DNA of 54,482 nt from Chryseobacterium sp. (GCF_022712095.1 NZ_JALAHD010000038.1:1-54482), one strand, 5' to 3'; shown: positions 8,287-16,304, numbered from the stretch's first letter. A program made the numbers and translations. Notes: a model not told the origin generated them from the sequence alone.

Positions 8287-8727
8287 TTATTTCATGACAG
8301 GCAAATGTGTACTTATAGCAATTCTATTCCATGCATTAATGGTAACAATAGCCATAATAATCTGTCCTATCTGATGATCATCAAAAAACTGCTGAGCTTT
8401 TTTATACGTTTCTTCCGTCAAGCCTTGCTTATGGATTAAAGTAACTTCTTCAGTCATCGCCAAGAGCACCTTCTCCTCTTCCGTGTAAAGATCGGTTTCT
8501 TTCCATGCATTTAAAAGAAAAAGTCGTTGAGGCGCTTCTCCATACTTTAAAGCATCTTTGGTATGCATATCCAGACAGAAAGCACATCCGTTGATCTGAG
8601 ACGCTCTGGTTTTGATCAGTTCTTTCTGTATAGGAGTTAAAGAAGCCGACTGAAGATAAGCTTCCAGCCCCATCATTGCTTTGTAACCTGCAGGCTCAGT
8701 AGTAGCCATATTAATGCGTGTACTCAT
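8287..8727 (-). CDS. Carboxymuconolactone decarboxylase / AhpD-like protein
   Basis: A 146-aa alpha-helical protein of the AhpD-like family with the redox motif Cys48-x-x-Cys51 followed by His55 (CAFCLDMHTKDA). This is the arrangement in peroxidase-type members that reduce alkyl hydroperoxides or act as disulfide reductases. It follows DoxX by 3 bp on the same strand, so the two are co-expressed; the Crp-like regulator upstream may be in the same transcript. An antioxidant role is inferred from the family. Confidence 0.88.
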   Translation of the reverse strand: MSTRINMATTEPAGYKAMMGLEAYLQSASLTPIQKELIKTRASQINGCAFCLDMHTKDALKYGEAPQRLFLLNAWKETDLYTEEEKVLLAMTEEVTLIHKQGLTEETYKKAQQFFDDHQIGQIIMAIVTINAWNRIAISTHLPVMK

Positions 8728-8730
8728 AAT

Positions 8731-9162
8731 TTATTTTTTAATTAAGTGATCTATGGTGAATGAATATCTTTTCTGGCCAGCCAATAAAAATGCAGCTGCA
8801 CTTCCTATCCAAACGGAATAATCCAGCGGAGCTTTAGCTCCTAATGCGATCGTCATCGATAAAGCAAAAATCAGTAATAAAAATCCGCTTCCATATGCAG
8901 CCATCTTAGTTTTGAATCCAATAATCAGCATCAAAGGAAACAGTATTTCCAAAAAAGTTGCCGTATAGGCCGAAAGAATTCCTAAACTTTCAGGAAGGAA
9001 AAAGATCAGCTGCCTCGTATAAGTTTCAAAATTCGCCCAGTTTCCCCAAGTTGAATTTTCTCCCCAAAACCCAAACCTATCTGCAACTGCAGAGAGCATA
9101 GATACAGCAATAGCAATTCTTAAAAATAATTGAGAAAAATCTAAATCTCTTGGGTTTGCCAT
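8731..9162 (-). CDS. DoxX family membrane protein
   Basis: A 143-aa integral membrane protein with about four hydrophobic helices (near 10-27, 52-75, 80-103 and 112-130). This fits the DoxX family of small quinone- or thiosulfate-linked membrane proteins. The charged DLDFSQLFLRIAIAVS start and the FLEILFPLMLIIGF segment are typical. The AhpD-like gene begins 3 bp downstream, and the Crp-like gene ends 59 bp upstream. The DoxX/AhpD pairing suggests a membrane redox function, but no substrate is known. Confidence 0.8.
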   Translation of the reverse strand: MANPRDLDFSQLFLRIAIAVSMLSAVADRFGFWGENSTWGNWANFETYTRQLIFFLPESLGILSAYTATFLEILFPLMLIIGFKTKMAAYGSGFLLLIFALSMTIALGAKAPLDYSVWIGSAAAFLLAGQKRYSFTIDHLIKK

Positions 9163-9221
9163 GATCTTTTTATTAACAAGACAAAGTTGAGACTTATGGA
9201 TCTTAAAAATCTTAAACTGGT

Positions 9222-9794
9222 TTAAGATCGTAATTTAGCTCTTATTTCACTTAAATATTCTGGTGTAAAACCTAAAAAGGAAGCTATAAGATATTGAGGA
9301 ATTCTCTGAATAAACCATGGAAACTGTGTACTGAATTGTAAATAAAGTTCCTCTCGGTTGAATTCATATAAATAACGGATTCTTCTTTCTGCAGCAGCAC
9401 AAGATTTCTGATATACCATTCTGAAATAATGTTCCATTACCGGATGTTTCTGCAACAAAAGCTCCTGAGACTTAAGATCAATACTCAAAACAACCGATTT
9501 TTCCACTGTCTGGATATTGAAATCAGACTTTGTTTGTCTTTCAAATGCAAAAGTATCAGTCATCCACCAATTTTCTATCGCAAATTCCGTTGTCTGCTCT
9601 ACCCCCTTTTCATTAACAAAAAACTTTCTCAGACATCCTACAGACACAAAAAATAGAGATTTACATATTTCCCCCTCCTTCATTAGATTCTCCTTCTTTT
9701 TGAACTGAAGAATTGTAAAGAAAGATAAAATCGAAGTATATTCTTCATCATTAATCTTAATAAATTTATCCAGATGGGCTCTAAAACTTTCCAT
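9222..9794 (-). CDS. Crp/Fnr family transcriptional regulator
   Basis: A 190-aa protein with a cyclic-nucleotide-binding-like beta-roll (about residues 20-115, FTILQFKKKENLMKEG onward) and a short C-terminal helix-turn-helix containing the SFLGFTPEYLSEIRAKL segment (about 168-188). This short form without an extended wing is common in Bacteroidota. It has no Cys cluster of the FNR type. Its promoter is divergent from the DUF1304 gene, and it lies upstream of doxX and the AhpD-like gene. It may regulate both. Confidence 0.85.
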   Translation of the reverse strand: MESFRAHLDKFIKINDEEYTSILSFFTILQFKKKENLMKEGEICKSLFFVSVGCLRKFFVNEKGVEQTTEFAIENWWMTDTFAFERQTKSDFNIQTVEKSVVLSIDLKSQELLLQKHPVMEHYFRMVYQKSCAAAERRIRYLYEFNREELYLQFSTQFPWFIQRIPQYLIASFLGFTPEYLSEIRAKLRS

Positions 9795-9812
9795 TTTACA
9801 TTTTTAAGTAGT

Positions 9813-9843
9813 CAAACTTAATTTTATTTTTTTAGTTTTACAA
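9813..9843 (-). promoter_or_regulatory. -33/-7 promoter for the Crp-like gene
   Basis: On the minus strand, TTG (CAA at 9841-9843) is followed after 20 bp by TAAGTTTG (CAAACTTA at 9813-9820), which matches TAnnTTTG. The start codon is 19 bp further on. Confidence 0.65.
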
Positions 9844-9859
9844 TAAGAAACAATACGGG

Positions 9860-10225
9860 ATGGAAATAATTGCAAAAGTTTTAATTGCCATAGTAGCCCT
9901 AGAGCATATTTATATTCTCTGGATGGAAATGTTCGCCTGGGAAACCAAAGGTAAAGAAGTATTTAAAGCTGCTTTGCCTGCTGAAATGTTTAAACCTACA
10001 AAAGGGCTTGCTGCCAATCAGGGATTGTATAACGGTTTTCTTGCGGCCGGTCTTATCTGGTCTTTCTTCATTAAAGATCAGCAATGGCAGGATAATATTG
10101 CACTGTTCTTCTTAGGGTGTGTTACCGTAGCAGGAATCTATGGTGCAGTTTCAGCTACAAAGAAAATATTTTTTGTGCAGGCATTACCAGCTATATTAGC
10201 CATTATTGCAGTACTTTTAAAGTAA
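9860..10225 (+). CDS. DUF1304 family membrane protein
   Basis: This 121-aa protein has four predicted transmembrane helices (near 2-20, 54-72, 78-97 and 102-119). It carries the family-typical WMEMFAWETKGKEVF segment after helix 1 and NQGLYNGFLAAGLIW around helix 2. The function is unknown. It is transcribed divergently from the Crp-like gene out of a 65-bp gap and is followed by a hairpin shared with the convergent thioredoxin-like gene. Confidence 0.85.
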   Translation: MEIIAKVLIAIVALEHIYILWMEMFAWETKGKEVFKAALPAEMFKPTKGLAANQGLYNGFLAAGLIWSFFIKDQQWQDNIALFFLGCVTVAGIYGAVSATKKIFFVQALPAILAIIAVLLK

Positions 10226-10246
10226 TTAAGATCATATCTTAAGAAT

Positions 10247-10275
10247 AGCTCAAAGCCCCAGTAGCTCTTTGAGCT
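10247..10275. terminator. Hairpin terminator overlapping the thioredoxin-like gene end
   Basis: AGCTCAAAG at 10247-10255 pairs with CTTTGAGCT at 10267-10275 across an 11-nt loop. It lies between convergent genes, and the downstream arm is inside the last codons of the minus-strand gene. Confidence 0.5.
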
Positions 10276-10708
10276 TTGTCTTCATTTCTTCCGGTCCCCA
10301 TAAGCCTTCATGATAATCAATAAGATTCAATTCTGCATCCAGAATGATCCAGAGCGGATAAACCGGTTGCTTCTTATTTCTGGATAACGCCAGTACAATC
10401 TCATGAACACCGGAACTTCCATTAGGAATATAGGAAAAATTATTTTCCTGAAACCGGATTTTTTCTTTTGTTCTCTCCGCTTCAAAACTGATCACGTAAA
10501 AGTTATCATTTATAAGTTCAACAAGCTCTTTATCCTGATTCAGATGAAATGATTCCACTTTACAGATCGTACACCAATCTGTATAAAAATGAATCAATAC
10601 CGGACGTTTACCCTGCGAACTTTCAAGTCCGGAAAAAGTACCTGTTTCTATCTTCTGAGAAAAACAGAAACAAGGTACTAACATTAAAAACATTAAAAAA
10701 CTTTTCAC
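10250..10708 (-). CDS. Secreted thioredoxin-like protein
   Basis: A 152-aa thioredoxin-fold protein with an N-terminal signal peptide (about 1-18, ending CFSQ) and the active-site motif Trp45-Cys46-Thr-Ile-Cys49, so it is a periplasmic disulfide reductase or sensor. The cis-Pro region is not obvious. It overlaps the end of the TonB-dependent receptor gene by 4 bp and is probably translationally coupled to it. A redox partner encoded with a receptor that carries a Cys-x-x-Cys pair in its plug suggests the two proteins work together. Confidence 0.82.
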   Translation of the reverse strand: MKSFLMFLMLVPCFCFSQKIETGTFSGLESSQGKRPVLIHFYTDWCTICKVESFHLNQDKELVELINDNFYVISFEAERTKEKIRFQENNFSYIPNGSSGVHEIVLALSRNKKQPVYPLWIILDAELNLIDYHEGLWGPEEMKTKLKELLGL

Positions 10709-12774
10709 TTTATGCTGTATTTTACACCCAGAAAGCCCCGGATTCCCTGCATAGGAGCATAACCATAGGCAGTATCAAAAGTGTAATGACTGGGGTTATT
10801 GATCGGATCATCTGCATATTGATCAAAAGGATCAAATGGTCTCATCAGAGGATCTTCAGGAGTAAAATTGAAGAGATTCTTAATTCCGCAATACACCTCA
10901 AATCCGGATTCAAAACGTTTGGAAACCTGAATATTGGCCAAAGAGTAAAAAGGAGAATAGTCTGGTCTGTAATCATTAACCTGAACCGGGAGCCTCATCG
11001 GTCCATATAACTGGCCGGTAAAATCTAAAGTCAACCCTTCTGAAAACTGATAAGTTAATGCATAAGTTCCACTCCATTTGGGCGCATGTAATTGTTGTAC
11101 TTTCCTATCTTCATCGTCTATTTTTTGGTAGACATCTAAATAGGTAACTCCCAGGTTAACTGTCAATGGAAAAGTAAAGCTAAAATCCATATTCATTGAA
11201 AGCCCTCTTGAAATTCCATAACCATGAAGATTATCATAAATGATCTTATCCGGATCAGTATCAAAATCACCCACAATTTTATTACTGAAATAAGTATAAA
11301 AAGCAGATGTATCAAGATTAAGGAAACGGCTACCTACAGGAATTTTCCATACATAATTCAAGTTTCCGTTCACCGAACGTTCTGGTTTCAGATCAGCTTT
11401 AATAATCACTTCCCGCGAGCCTGTTAATGCTGCATGATCCTCTGTAAATAAATTCACCACCCTAAACCCTGTTCCAAAATTGAATCTTATTGTATGATAA
11501 GGATTATGAGAAAACTTCCAAGCTGCTCTCGGGGAATGTACCGAATGATGAATCTGATCATAATCATAACGGTAGCCTAAAAGCAGAGTATTCTTAGAAT
11601 CAATTTCCCACTGATCCTGAATAAAAGCCCCTAAAATAGGAGATTTCATAGTCTCATTAGTCAATCCGTCAGACGATAATGTCCCCGGTGTATTATCATC
11701 ATAAAAAGTTCTTTTATAAGTTAAACCCGTAATCAGATCATGATTCCCTAATTTCCTATTCCAGTAGGTCTGCACAAAAGCTACTTTCTGTAGGGCTTCA
11801 TAAGGGTTATTACCATAAAAAGAATTCTGATCATGATAGTTATATGAAAACTGTGAAATAACCTGTTCTTTTAAAGGCCATTGATATACTCCAAAGGCTT
11901 CTACCCTGTTTGTATAAATACTTTCTCCATAAATTTCACCACTTCCTCTGTAAGATTTATTCCATTGCATCTCGCCTCCGAAACGGTCCTCATACAAATA
12001 CCGTAAAGCAAAACTCGCCATGCGGTTTTCTTTTCTCTGAAAATTCCATTTATTAAAAACTGAAATTCTTTTCTGTAAAGCCGCATCAGTAAAATTATCC
12101 TTGTTTTGATCTATTCTCTCATTAAAAATGAAATAGTTCAGACTCAATAATGAAGCTGCATTTTTTCCGGCATTGAACTTGGTAGACAGATCCAGATTAT
12201 TTTCACTCCATGTATTTGTCATCATATCAATGCTAAACCTGGGAGCCGTCAATGTATTTTTAGTAATGATATTGATAACGCCACCCATTGCTTCAGAACC
12301 ATAAAGAGAAGAAGCCGGACCTTTCACTACTTCCACCCTTTCAATAAGGCTATTAGGAATACCGCTGAGTCCATACACTGTGGACAATGAGCTTACAATA
12401 GGCATTCCATCAATAAGAATCATTGTATAAGGTCCTTCCAGTCCATTGATATGAATATCTCCCGTATTACAAACCGAACAGTTCAGCTGTGGTTTTACTC
12501 CATTTACCATAGCTATAGCTTCAAAAATATTAGGTGTCGGGTTTTTCCGGAAAAATTTCGGACTGTAAATTTCGACAGCAACTGGGCTTTTTGATTTGCC
12601 TACAGGTTTTATTGTCCCTGTAATCACAACATCTTCAATATCTTTTGTCACCTCATTTCTTTTCAAACTGTCTAAAGAGCTTTCTTTCTGATATGATTTC
12701 AGGTTTAAACTATCCATTTCCTGTGCTTGAAAAAAAGATGATAAAAGAATGATAAAAAATAATATTCGTTTCAT
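10705..12774 (-). CDS. TonB-dependent outer-membrane receptor with CxxC plug motif
   Basis: A 689-aa receptor with a signal peptide (about 1-18, ending FFQAQ), a TonB box EDVVITGT at 47-54, a plug domain with LIDGMPIVSSLSTVYGLSGIP (about 120-140) and ERVEVVKGPASSLYGSEAMGG (about 145-165), and a 22-strand-type barrel. Cys99 and Cys102 (CSVC) sit in the plug just before the substrate-gating loop, which suggests metal or redox binding. I place the start at 12772-12774, because the longer TTG-initiated form would begin inside the promoter palindrome and delay the signal peptide. The substrate is unknown. The thioredoxin-like gene is coupled downstream. Confidence 0.88.
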   Translation of the reverse strand: MKRILFFIILLSSFFQAQEMDSLNLKSYQKESSLDSLKRNEVTKDIEDVVITGTIKPVGKSKSPVAVEIYSPKFFRKNPTPNIFEAIAMVNGVKPQLNCSVCNTGDIHINGLEGPYTMILIDGMPIVSSLSTVYGLSGIPNSLIERVEVVKGPASSLYGSEAMGGVINIITKNTLTAPRFSIDMMTNTWSENNLDLSTKFNAGKNAASLLSLNYFIFNERIDQNKDNFTDAALQKRISVFNKWNFQRKENRMASFALRYLYEDRFGGEMQWNKSYRGSGEIYGESIYTNRVEAFGVYQWPLKEQVISQFSYNYHDQNSFYGNNPYEALQKVAFVQTYWNRKLGNHDLITGLTYKRTFYDDNTPGTLSSDGLTNETMKSPILGAFIQDQWEIDSKNTLLLGYRYDYDQIHHSVHSPRAAWKFSHNPYHTIRFNFGTGFRVVNLFTEDHAALTGSREVIIKADLKPERSVNGNLNYVWKIPVGSRFLNLDTSAFYTYFSNKIVGDFDTDPDKIIYDNLHGYGISRGLSMNMDFSFTFPLTVNLGVTYLDVYQKIDDEDRKVQQLHAPKWSGTYALTYQFSEGLTLDFTGQLYGPMRLPVQVNDYRPDYSPFYSLANIQVSKRFESGFEVYCGIKNLFNFTPEDPLMRPFDPFDQYADDPINNPSHYTFDTAYGYAPMQGIRGFLGVKYSIK

Positions 12775-12782
12775 GAAATTAA

Positions 12783-12806
12783 AATTGTTAGACAAATCTA
12801 ACAATT
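12783..12806. promoter_or_regulatory. Palindromic operator over the TonB receptor promoter
   Basis: Ten-base arms (12783-12792 and 12797-12806, core TTGTTAGA and TCTAACAA) are perfectly inverted around CAAA. The palindrome covers the -7 element and the predicted transcription start of the receptor gene, the usual place for a repressor. The regulator is not encoded next to it. Confidence 0.6.
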
Positions 12807-12820
12807 ATTATTAAAATCAA
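12793..12820 (-). promoter_or_regulatory. -33/-7 promoter for the TonB receptor and thioredoxin-like genes
   Basis: On the minus strand TTG (CAA at 12818-12820) is followed after 17 bp by TAGATTTG (CAAATCTA at 12793-12800), an exact TAnnTTTG match. The start codon at 12774 is 19 bp beyond. Confidence 0.65.
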
Positions 12821-12864
12821 AAACTTTATGATAAACATTGCTATCCCAATTCTTAAAAATTTAT

Positions 12865-12872
12865 TAAATTTG
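12865..12872 (+). promoter_or_regulatory. -7 element for hmgA
   Basis: TAAATTTG matches TAnnTTTG and lies 20 bp before the ATG. A TTG at 12838-12840 is 24 bp upstream, longer than the normal spacing, so the -33 element is uncertain. Confidence 0.5.
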
Positions 12873-12892
12873 AGAAAATATAAAAGGTTAAA

Positions 12893-14044
12893 ATGAGATA
12901 CAATAACGCCGGGAATATCCCACAAAAAAGGCATACCATTTTCAAGTCTCCGGAAGATAAGTTCTATTATGAGCAACTTTTCGGGACCGAAGGTTTCCAT
13001 GGTATTTCTTCCTTACTTTACCACATTCACCGCCCTACCCAGATAAAATCTATAGGAATACCTAAAGATGTAAGTCCTAAAATAGCGGTAGATAAAAATG
13101 TCACACCAAGGATGTTTAAAGGGATGAACGTAACTCCCGAAGATGATTTCCTTGACAGCCGCAAAATCCTTTTGATGAATAATGATCTAAAAATGGGATT
13201 GGCCAAACCAAGAAGATCTACTGATTATTTTTATAAAAATGCAGAATGTGATGAACTTTTATTTGTTCATGAAGGAAATGGAGTCCTTAAAACGTTTGTG
13301 GGCAATCTTGATTTTTCTGTAGGCGATTATCTCATTATCCCTCGAGGTACCATTTATCAGGTAGAACTGGAATCCGAAAACAATGTATTTTTTGTTTTAG
13401 AAAGCCATTCACCCATTTATACTCCAAAAAGATACAGAAATGAATTCGGGCAGCTTTTAGAGCATTCACCGTTCTGTGAAAGAGATATCATTGCTCCTAC
13501 CTTTGTAGAAGCCAAAGATGAAAAAGGAGAATTTCTCATTAAAGTAAAAAAAGAAAACCAGATTACGGATTTCATTTATGCGACTCATCCGTTTGATGTA
13601 GTAGGATGGGACGGGTATTTCTATCCATATAAATTCAATATTAAAAACTTTGAGCCTATTACCGGAAGGATACACCAACCACCTCCGGTACACCAGAATT
13701 TTGAGGCTCATAATTTTGTAGTATGCTCTTTCTGTGCAAGAATGTACGATTACCACCCTATGGCCATTCCTGCACCTTACAATCATTCCAATATTGATTC
13801 TGATGAGGTACTGTTTTATACTGAAGGAGATTTTATGAGTCGTAACCATATTGATTTAATGGATTTTACACTTCATCCGGGAGGAATCGTACACGGACCT
13901 CACCCTGGTGCTATGGAAAGAAGTATCGGGAAAAAATTCACTGAAGAATATGCGGTCATGGTAGATCCTTTCCGTCCTTTAAAAATTACAGAAGAAGCTA
14001 TGAAGGTAGAAGATCCTTCTTACAAAACTTCCTGGCTTGAATAA
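12893..14044 (+). CDS. hmgA: Homogentisate 1,2-dioxygenase
   Basis: This enzyme opens the aromatic ring of homogentisate with O2 to give maleylacetoacetate. The 383-aa cupin-type protein keeps the expected iron ligands: His298 in PAPYNHSN, Glu305 in SDEVLFY and His334 in GIVHGPHPG, equivalent to human His335, Glu341 and His371. It is shorter than the human enzyme (about 445 aa), as usual for this bacterial branch. The ATG at 12893 follows a -7 element by 20 bp. It is first in the cluster; the CoA-transferase gene starts 53 bp downstream with no terminator between. Confidence 0.93.
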   Translation: MRYNNAGNIPQKRHTIFKSPEDKFYYEQLFGTEGFHGISSLLYHIHRPTQIKSIGIPKDVSPKIAVDKNVTPRMFKGMNVTPEDDFLDSRKILLMNNDLKMGLAKPRRSTDYFYKNAECDELLFVHEGNGVLKTFVGNLDFSVGDYLIIPRGTIYQVELESENNVFFVLESHSPIYTPKRYRNEFGQLLEHSPFCERDIIAPTFVEAKDEKGEFLIKVKKENQITDFIYATHPFDVVGWDGYFYPYKFNIKNFEPITGRIHQPPPVHQNFEAHNFVVCSFCARMYDYHPMAIPAPYNHSNIDSDEVLFYTEGDFMSRNHIDLMDFTLHPGGIVHGPHPGAMERSIGKKFTEEYAVMVDPFRPLKITEEAMKVEDPSYKTSWLE

Positions 14045-14097
14045 TATACACAAACTGATAGATAAATAATTTATAAACCAAAATAGAAAACATTTAA

Positions 14098-15372
14098 ATG
14101 TCGAATTACATTAGTGCAGAAGAAGCTATATCCGTTATAAAAAGCGGAGATCGTGTTTTTTTCCATGGGAGTGCATGTACTCCTAATTATTTAATTGATG
14201 AACTGGCAAGACAGGCATCAAGACTAGAAGGAATTGAAATGGTATCCATTACCCAGCAGGGAAATGTAGAGATTGCTAAACCTCAATATAAAGATACATT
14301 CTTTGTCAACTCCCTATTTGTTTCCTCACCCGTAAGAGATGCGGTTAACTCTGAAAGAGGAGATTTTGTTCCCGTATTTTTGAGTGAGATTCCTATCCTG
14401 TTCAGAAAAAATATCTTACCTATTGATGTAGCATTGCTTACTGTTTCTCCACCCGATAAACATGGTTTCTGTACTCTTGGAACCTCAGTAGATGTAGCAA
14501 GAGCTGCCTTAGATACAGCTAAAATAATTATTGCAATGGTAAATCCACTAATGCCGAGAACTCATGGAGACGGAGCTGTTCATATAAGCAAAATAGACAA
14601 ACTGGTTTGGCGTGAAGAAGAACTACCAACAGTAGATTATGGTGCCAAAGTAGGGCCTGAAGAAATGCTTGTAGGAAAACATGTGGCGGATCTGATCGAT
14701 GATAAATCCACCCTGCAAATGGGTATCGGAACAATCCCTGATGCAGTTTTAAAGTGTCTGAACAACCATAAAGATTTAGGAGTTCATACGGAAATGTTAA
14801 GTGACGGTGTGATAGACCTTATCAAAAATGAAGTTGTTAATAATAAATACAAAGGATATCACGAAAATAAGACAATCACCAGTTTCTGTTTTGGAACAAG
14901 GAGATTATATGATTTTGTAGATGATAATCCTGTAGTCGTATTCAAAGATGTAGGAGATGTTAACTTCCCTATCAACATCATGAAAAATAAAAAAATGGTG
15001 GCGATCAATTCTGCAATAGAAATTGACCTTACGGGTCAGGTTTGTGCAGATTCAATCGGAACTTTGCAGTACAGCGGAATCGGAGGACAAATGGACTTTA
15101 TGAGAGGAGCCGCTTTAAGCGAAGGAGGAAAACCTATTATTGCCATTACCTCGAGAACTAAAAAAGGGGTCTCCAGAATAGTTCCATTCCTTAAAGAAGG
15201 TGCAGGAGTTGTAACGACAAGAGGTCACATCCACTATGTAGTGACAGAATATGGTACAGCTTATTTGTATGGAAAAAATTTATTACAAAGAGCTCATGCC
15301 CTTATCAGTATTGCTCACCCTGATGACAGAGAAATGTTGGAAAAGGCTGCATTCCTAAGATTTAAACATTAA
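14098..15372 (+). CDS. Acetyl-CoA hydrolase / family I CoA-transferase
   Basis: A 424-aa member of the acetyl-CoA hydrolase / 4-hydroxybutyrate CoA-transferase family, in which a glutamate forms a glutamyl-CoA thioester. The probable catalytic residue is Glu232 in LGVHTEMLSDGV. The CoA-pocket segment GIGTIPDAV is at 209-217, and the N-terminal SPPDKHGFCTLG at 117-128 is also typical. It sits between hmgA and hppD, so the likely job is to handle the acetoacetate released by fumarylacetoacetase, or another acid from amino-acid catabolism, by CoA exchange. The true acyl substrate cannot be read from the sequence. Confidence 0.85.
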   Translation: MSNYISAEEAISVIKSGDRVFFHGSACTPNYLIDELARQASRLEGIEMVSITQQGNVEIAKPQYKDTFFVNSLFVSSPVRDAVNSERGDFVPVFLSEIPILFRKNILPIDVALLTVSPPDKHGFCTLGTSVDVARAALDTAKIIIAMVNPLMPRTHGDGAVHISKIDKLVWREEELPTVDYGAKVGPEEMLVGKHVADLIDDKSTLQMGIGTIPDAVLKCLNNHKDLGVHTEMLSDGVIDLIKNEVVNNKYKGYHENKTITSFCFGTRRLYDFVDDNPVVVFKDVGDVNFPINIMKNKKMVAINSAIEIDLTGQVCADSIGTLQYSGIGGQMDFMRGAALSEGGKPIIAITSRTKKGVSRIVPFLKEGAGVVTTRGHIHYVVTEYGTAYLYGKNLLQRAHALISIAHPDDREMLEKAAFLRFKH

Positions 15373-15462
15373 TAATTTTCATTAAACACACTATTTAAAT
15401 TCAAAATAATAACATCTATAGTATAGATAGAGAAAACTAAAAAATTCCTTATTTTTTGGCAG

Positions 15463-15470
15463 TATTTTTG
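15463..15470 (+). promoter_or_regulatory. -7 element deciding the TTG start of the 265-aa gene
   Basis: TATTTTTG matches TAnnTTTG. Transcription from it would start near 15476, about 20 nt before the TTG codon at 15495, which supports that codon as the start. A clear TTG at -33 is missing. Confidence 0.5.
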
Positions 15471-15494
15471 ATTAAATCCTTATAAAATCGGAAA

Positions 15495-16292
15495 TTGAAA
15501 ACTATTTACAATTTAATAAGAGAGGAAGTTACAAATCACCCCAAGATTAAGAACTCAGTCTTAGGAAAAGTAAAAAAATGGAAAAGAAGTCATTATATAA
15601 TACTTTCCGAAATCATTAAAGAAGAATTGTCTGAAGCAGAAGAGCTTCAGGGTGGTAAAAGATTTGAAATAGGAAACACTATATCGCACGTCACATTACA
15701 GCGTTTTTTCGAAAATGATTATCAGGATAAAACCCATAATGACTTACGCTTTCTCAAGACTTTGGATAAAATTTGTATTTTCTTGGGACATAAAGATCTG
15801 AATTCCTACATACAGTATGTAAAAGATAGTATTCAGGAAAACGACTTGAAAAGTGAGGATGAACTTTCCAAAGAATTAGTTAATCTCTATTGCAACGCAG
15901 CTTTTGAGTTGTATAAAAATTTTCCGGACCTAAAACTGGATCTCCTTGATGATTTGGTAATCAAAGACTCTCCTTTTCTTGAAAGAGTTTCAGTTTTTGG
16001 TCAGGAACTATGTCAGAAGGACTTCCAACTGGTCACTAAAAATAACAGATCCAATCATGAAGTCTTTGATATACAGATCATAACGGAAGATTCTGAAAAA
16101 AAAGTATTGGAATCTCAGGAATTTTGGAATCTCCTGTTTAGGGTAGGAGAAACTGATGAAGAATACTTTGTTAACCAGCTCAGCACTCAAACTTACTTTA
16201 TCAGAAAAATAGATAATAAATGGAAGATATGGGATATATATAATCCTAATGCGGGAAGGCTTAATGATAAAGCAAAAAGCCGTAGTTTGTAA
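15495..16292 (+). CDS. Hypothetical protein with possible N-terminal DNA-binding helices, TTG start
   Basis: I do not recognise the whole protein (265 aa). Residues about 60-115 contain NTISHVTLQRFFEN followed by TLDKICIFLGHKDLNSYI. That resembles a Bacteroidota pattern, 'S-x-x-TL-x-RFF ... TLD-x-L-x-x-x-LG', that I associate with helix-turn-helix-like N-termini of putative regulators. The C-terminal part (about 130-255) is a separate alpha/beta domain ending in an IDNKWKIWDIY segment. The start is TTG at 15495; no ATG lies in the N-terminal region. It has its own promoter and terminator inside the tyrosine catabolic cluster, so it is a candidate local regulator. Confidence 0.6.
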   Translation: MKTIYNLIREEVTNHPKIKNSVLGKVKKWKRSHYIILSEIIKEELSEAEELQGGKRFEIGNTISHVTLQRFFENDYQDKTHNDLRFLKTLDKICIFLGHKDLNSYIQYVKDSIQENDLKSEDELSKELVNLYCNAAFELYKNFPDLKLDLLDDLVIKDSPFLERVSVFGQELCQKDFQLVTKNNRSNHEVFDIQIITEDSEKKVLESQEFWNLLFRVGETDEEYFVNQLSTQTYFIRKIDNKWKIWDIYNPNAGRLNDKAKSRSL

Positions 16293-16304
16293 CTACGGCT
16301 TTTT
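16274..16304 (+). terminator. Intrinsic terminator after the 265-aa gene
   Basis: A 13-bp stem (AAAAGCCGTAGTT with AACTACGGCTTTT) has a 3-nt loop and is followed by a T run. It overlaps the last codons of the gene and separates it from hppD. Confidence 0.85.

Noticed and set aside
10549..11010. 153-codon plus-strand frame across the thioredoxin-like/TonB receptor junction
   Set aside because: It runs antisense to two well-supported genes and shows no recognisable protein features.
12775..12804. Longer TTG-initiated form of the TonB receptor
   Set aside because: The extra 10 residues would begin inside the promoter palindrome and precede the signal peptide; ATG at 12774 fits better.
13466..13849. 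127-codon minus-strand frame inside hmgA
   Set aside because: Antisense shadow; hmgA has all iron ligands in the other strand.
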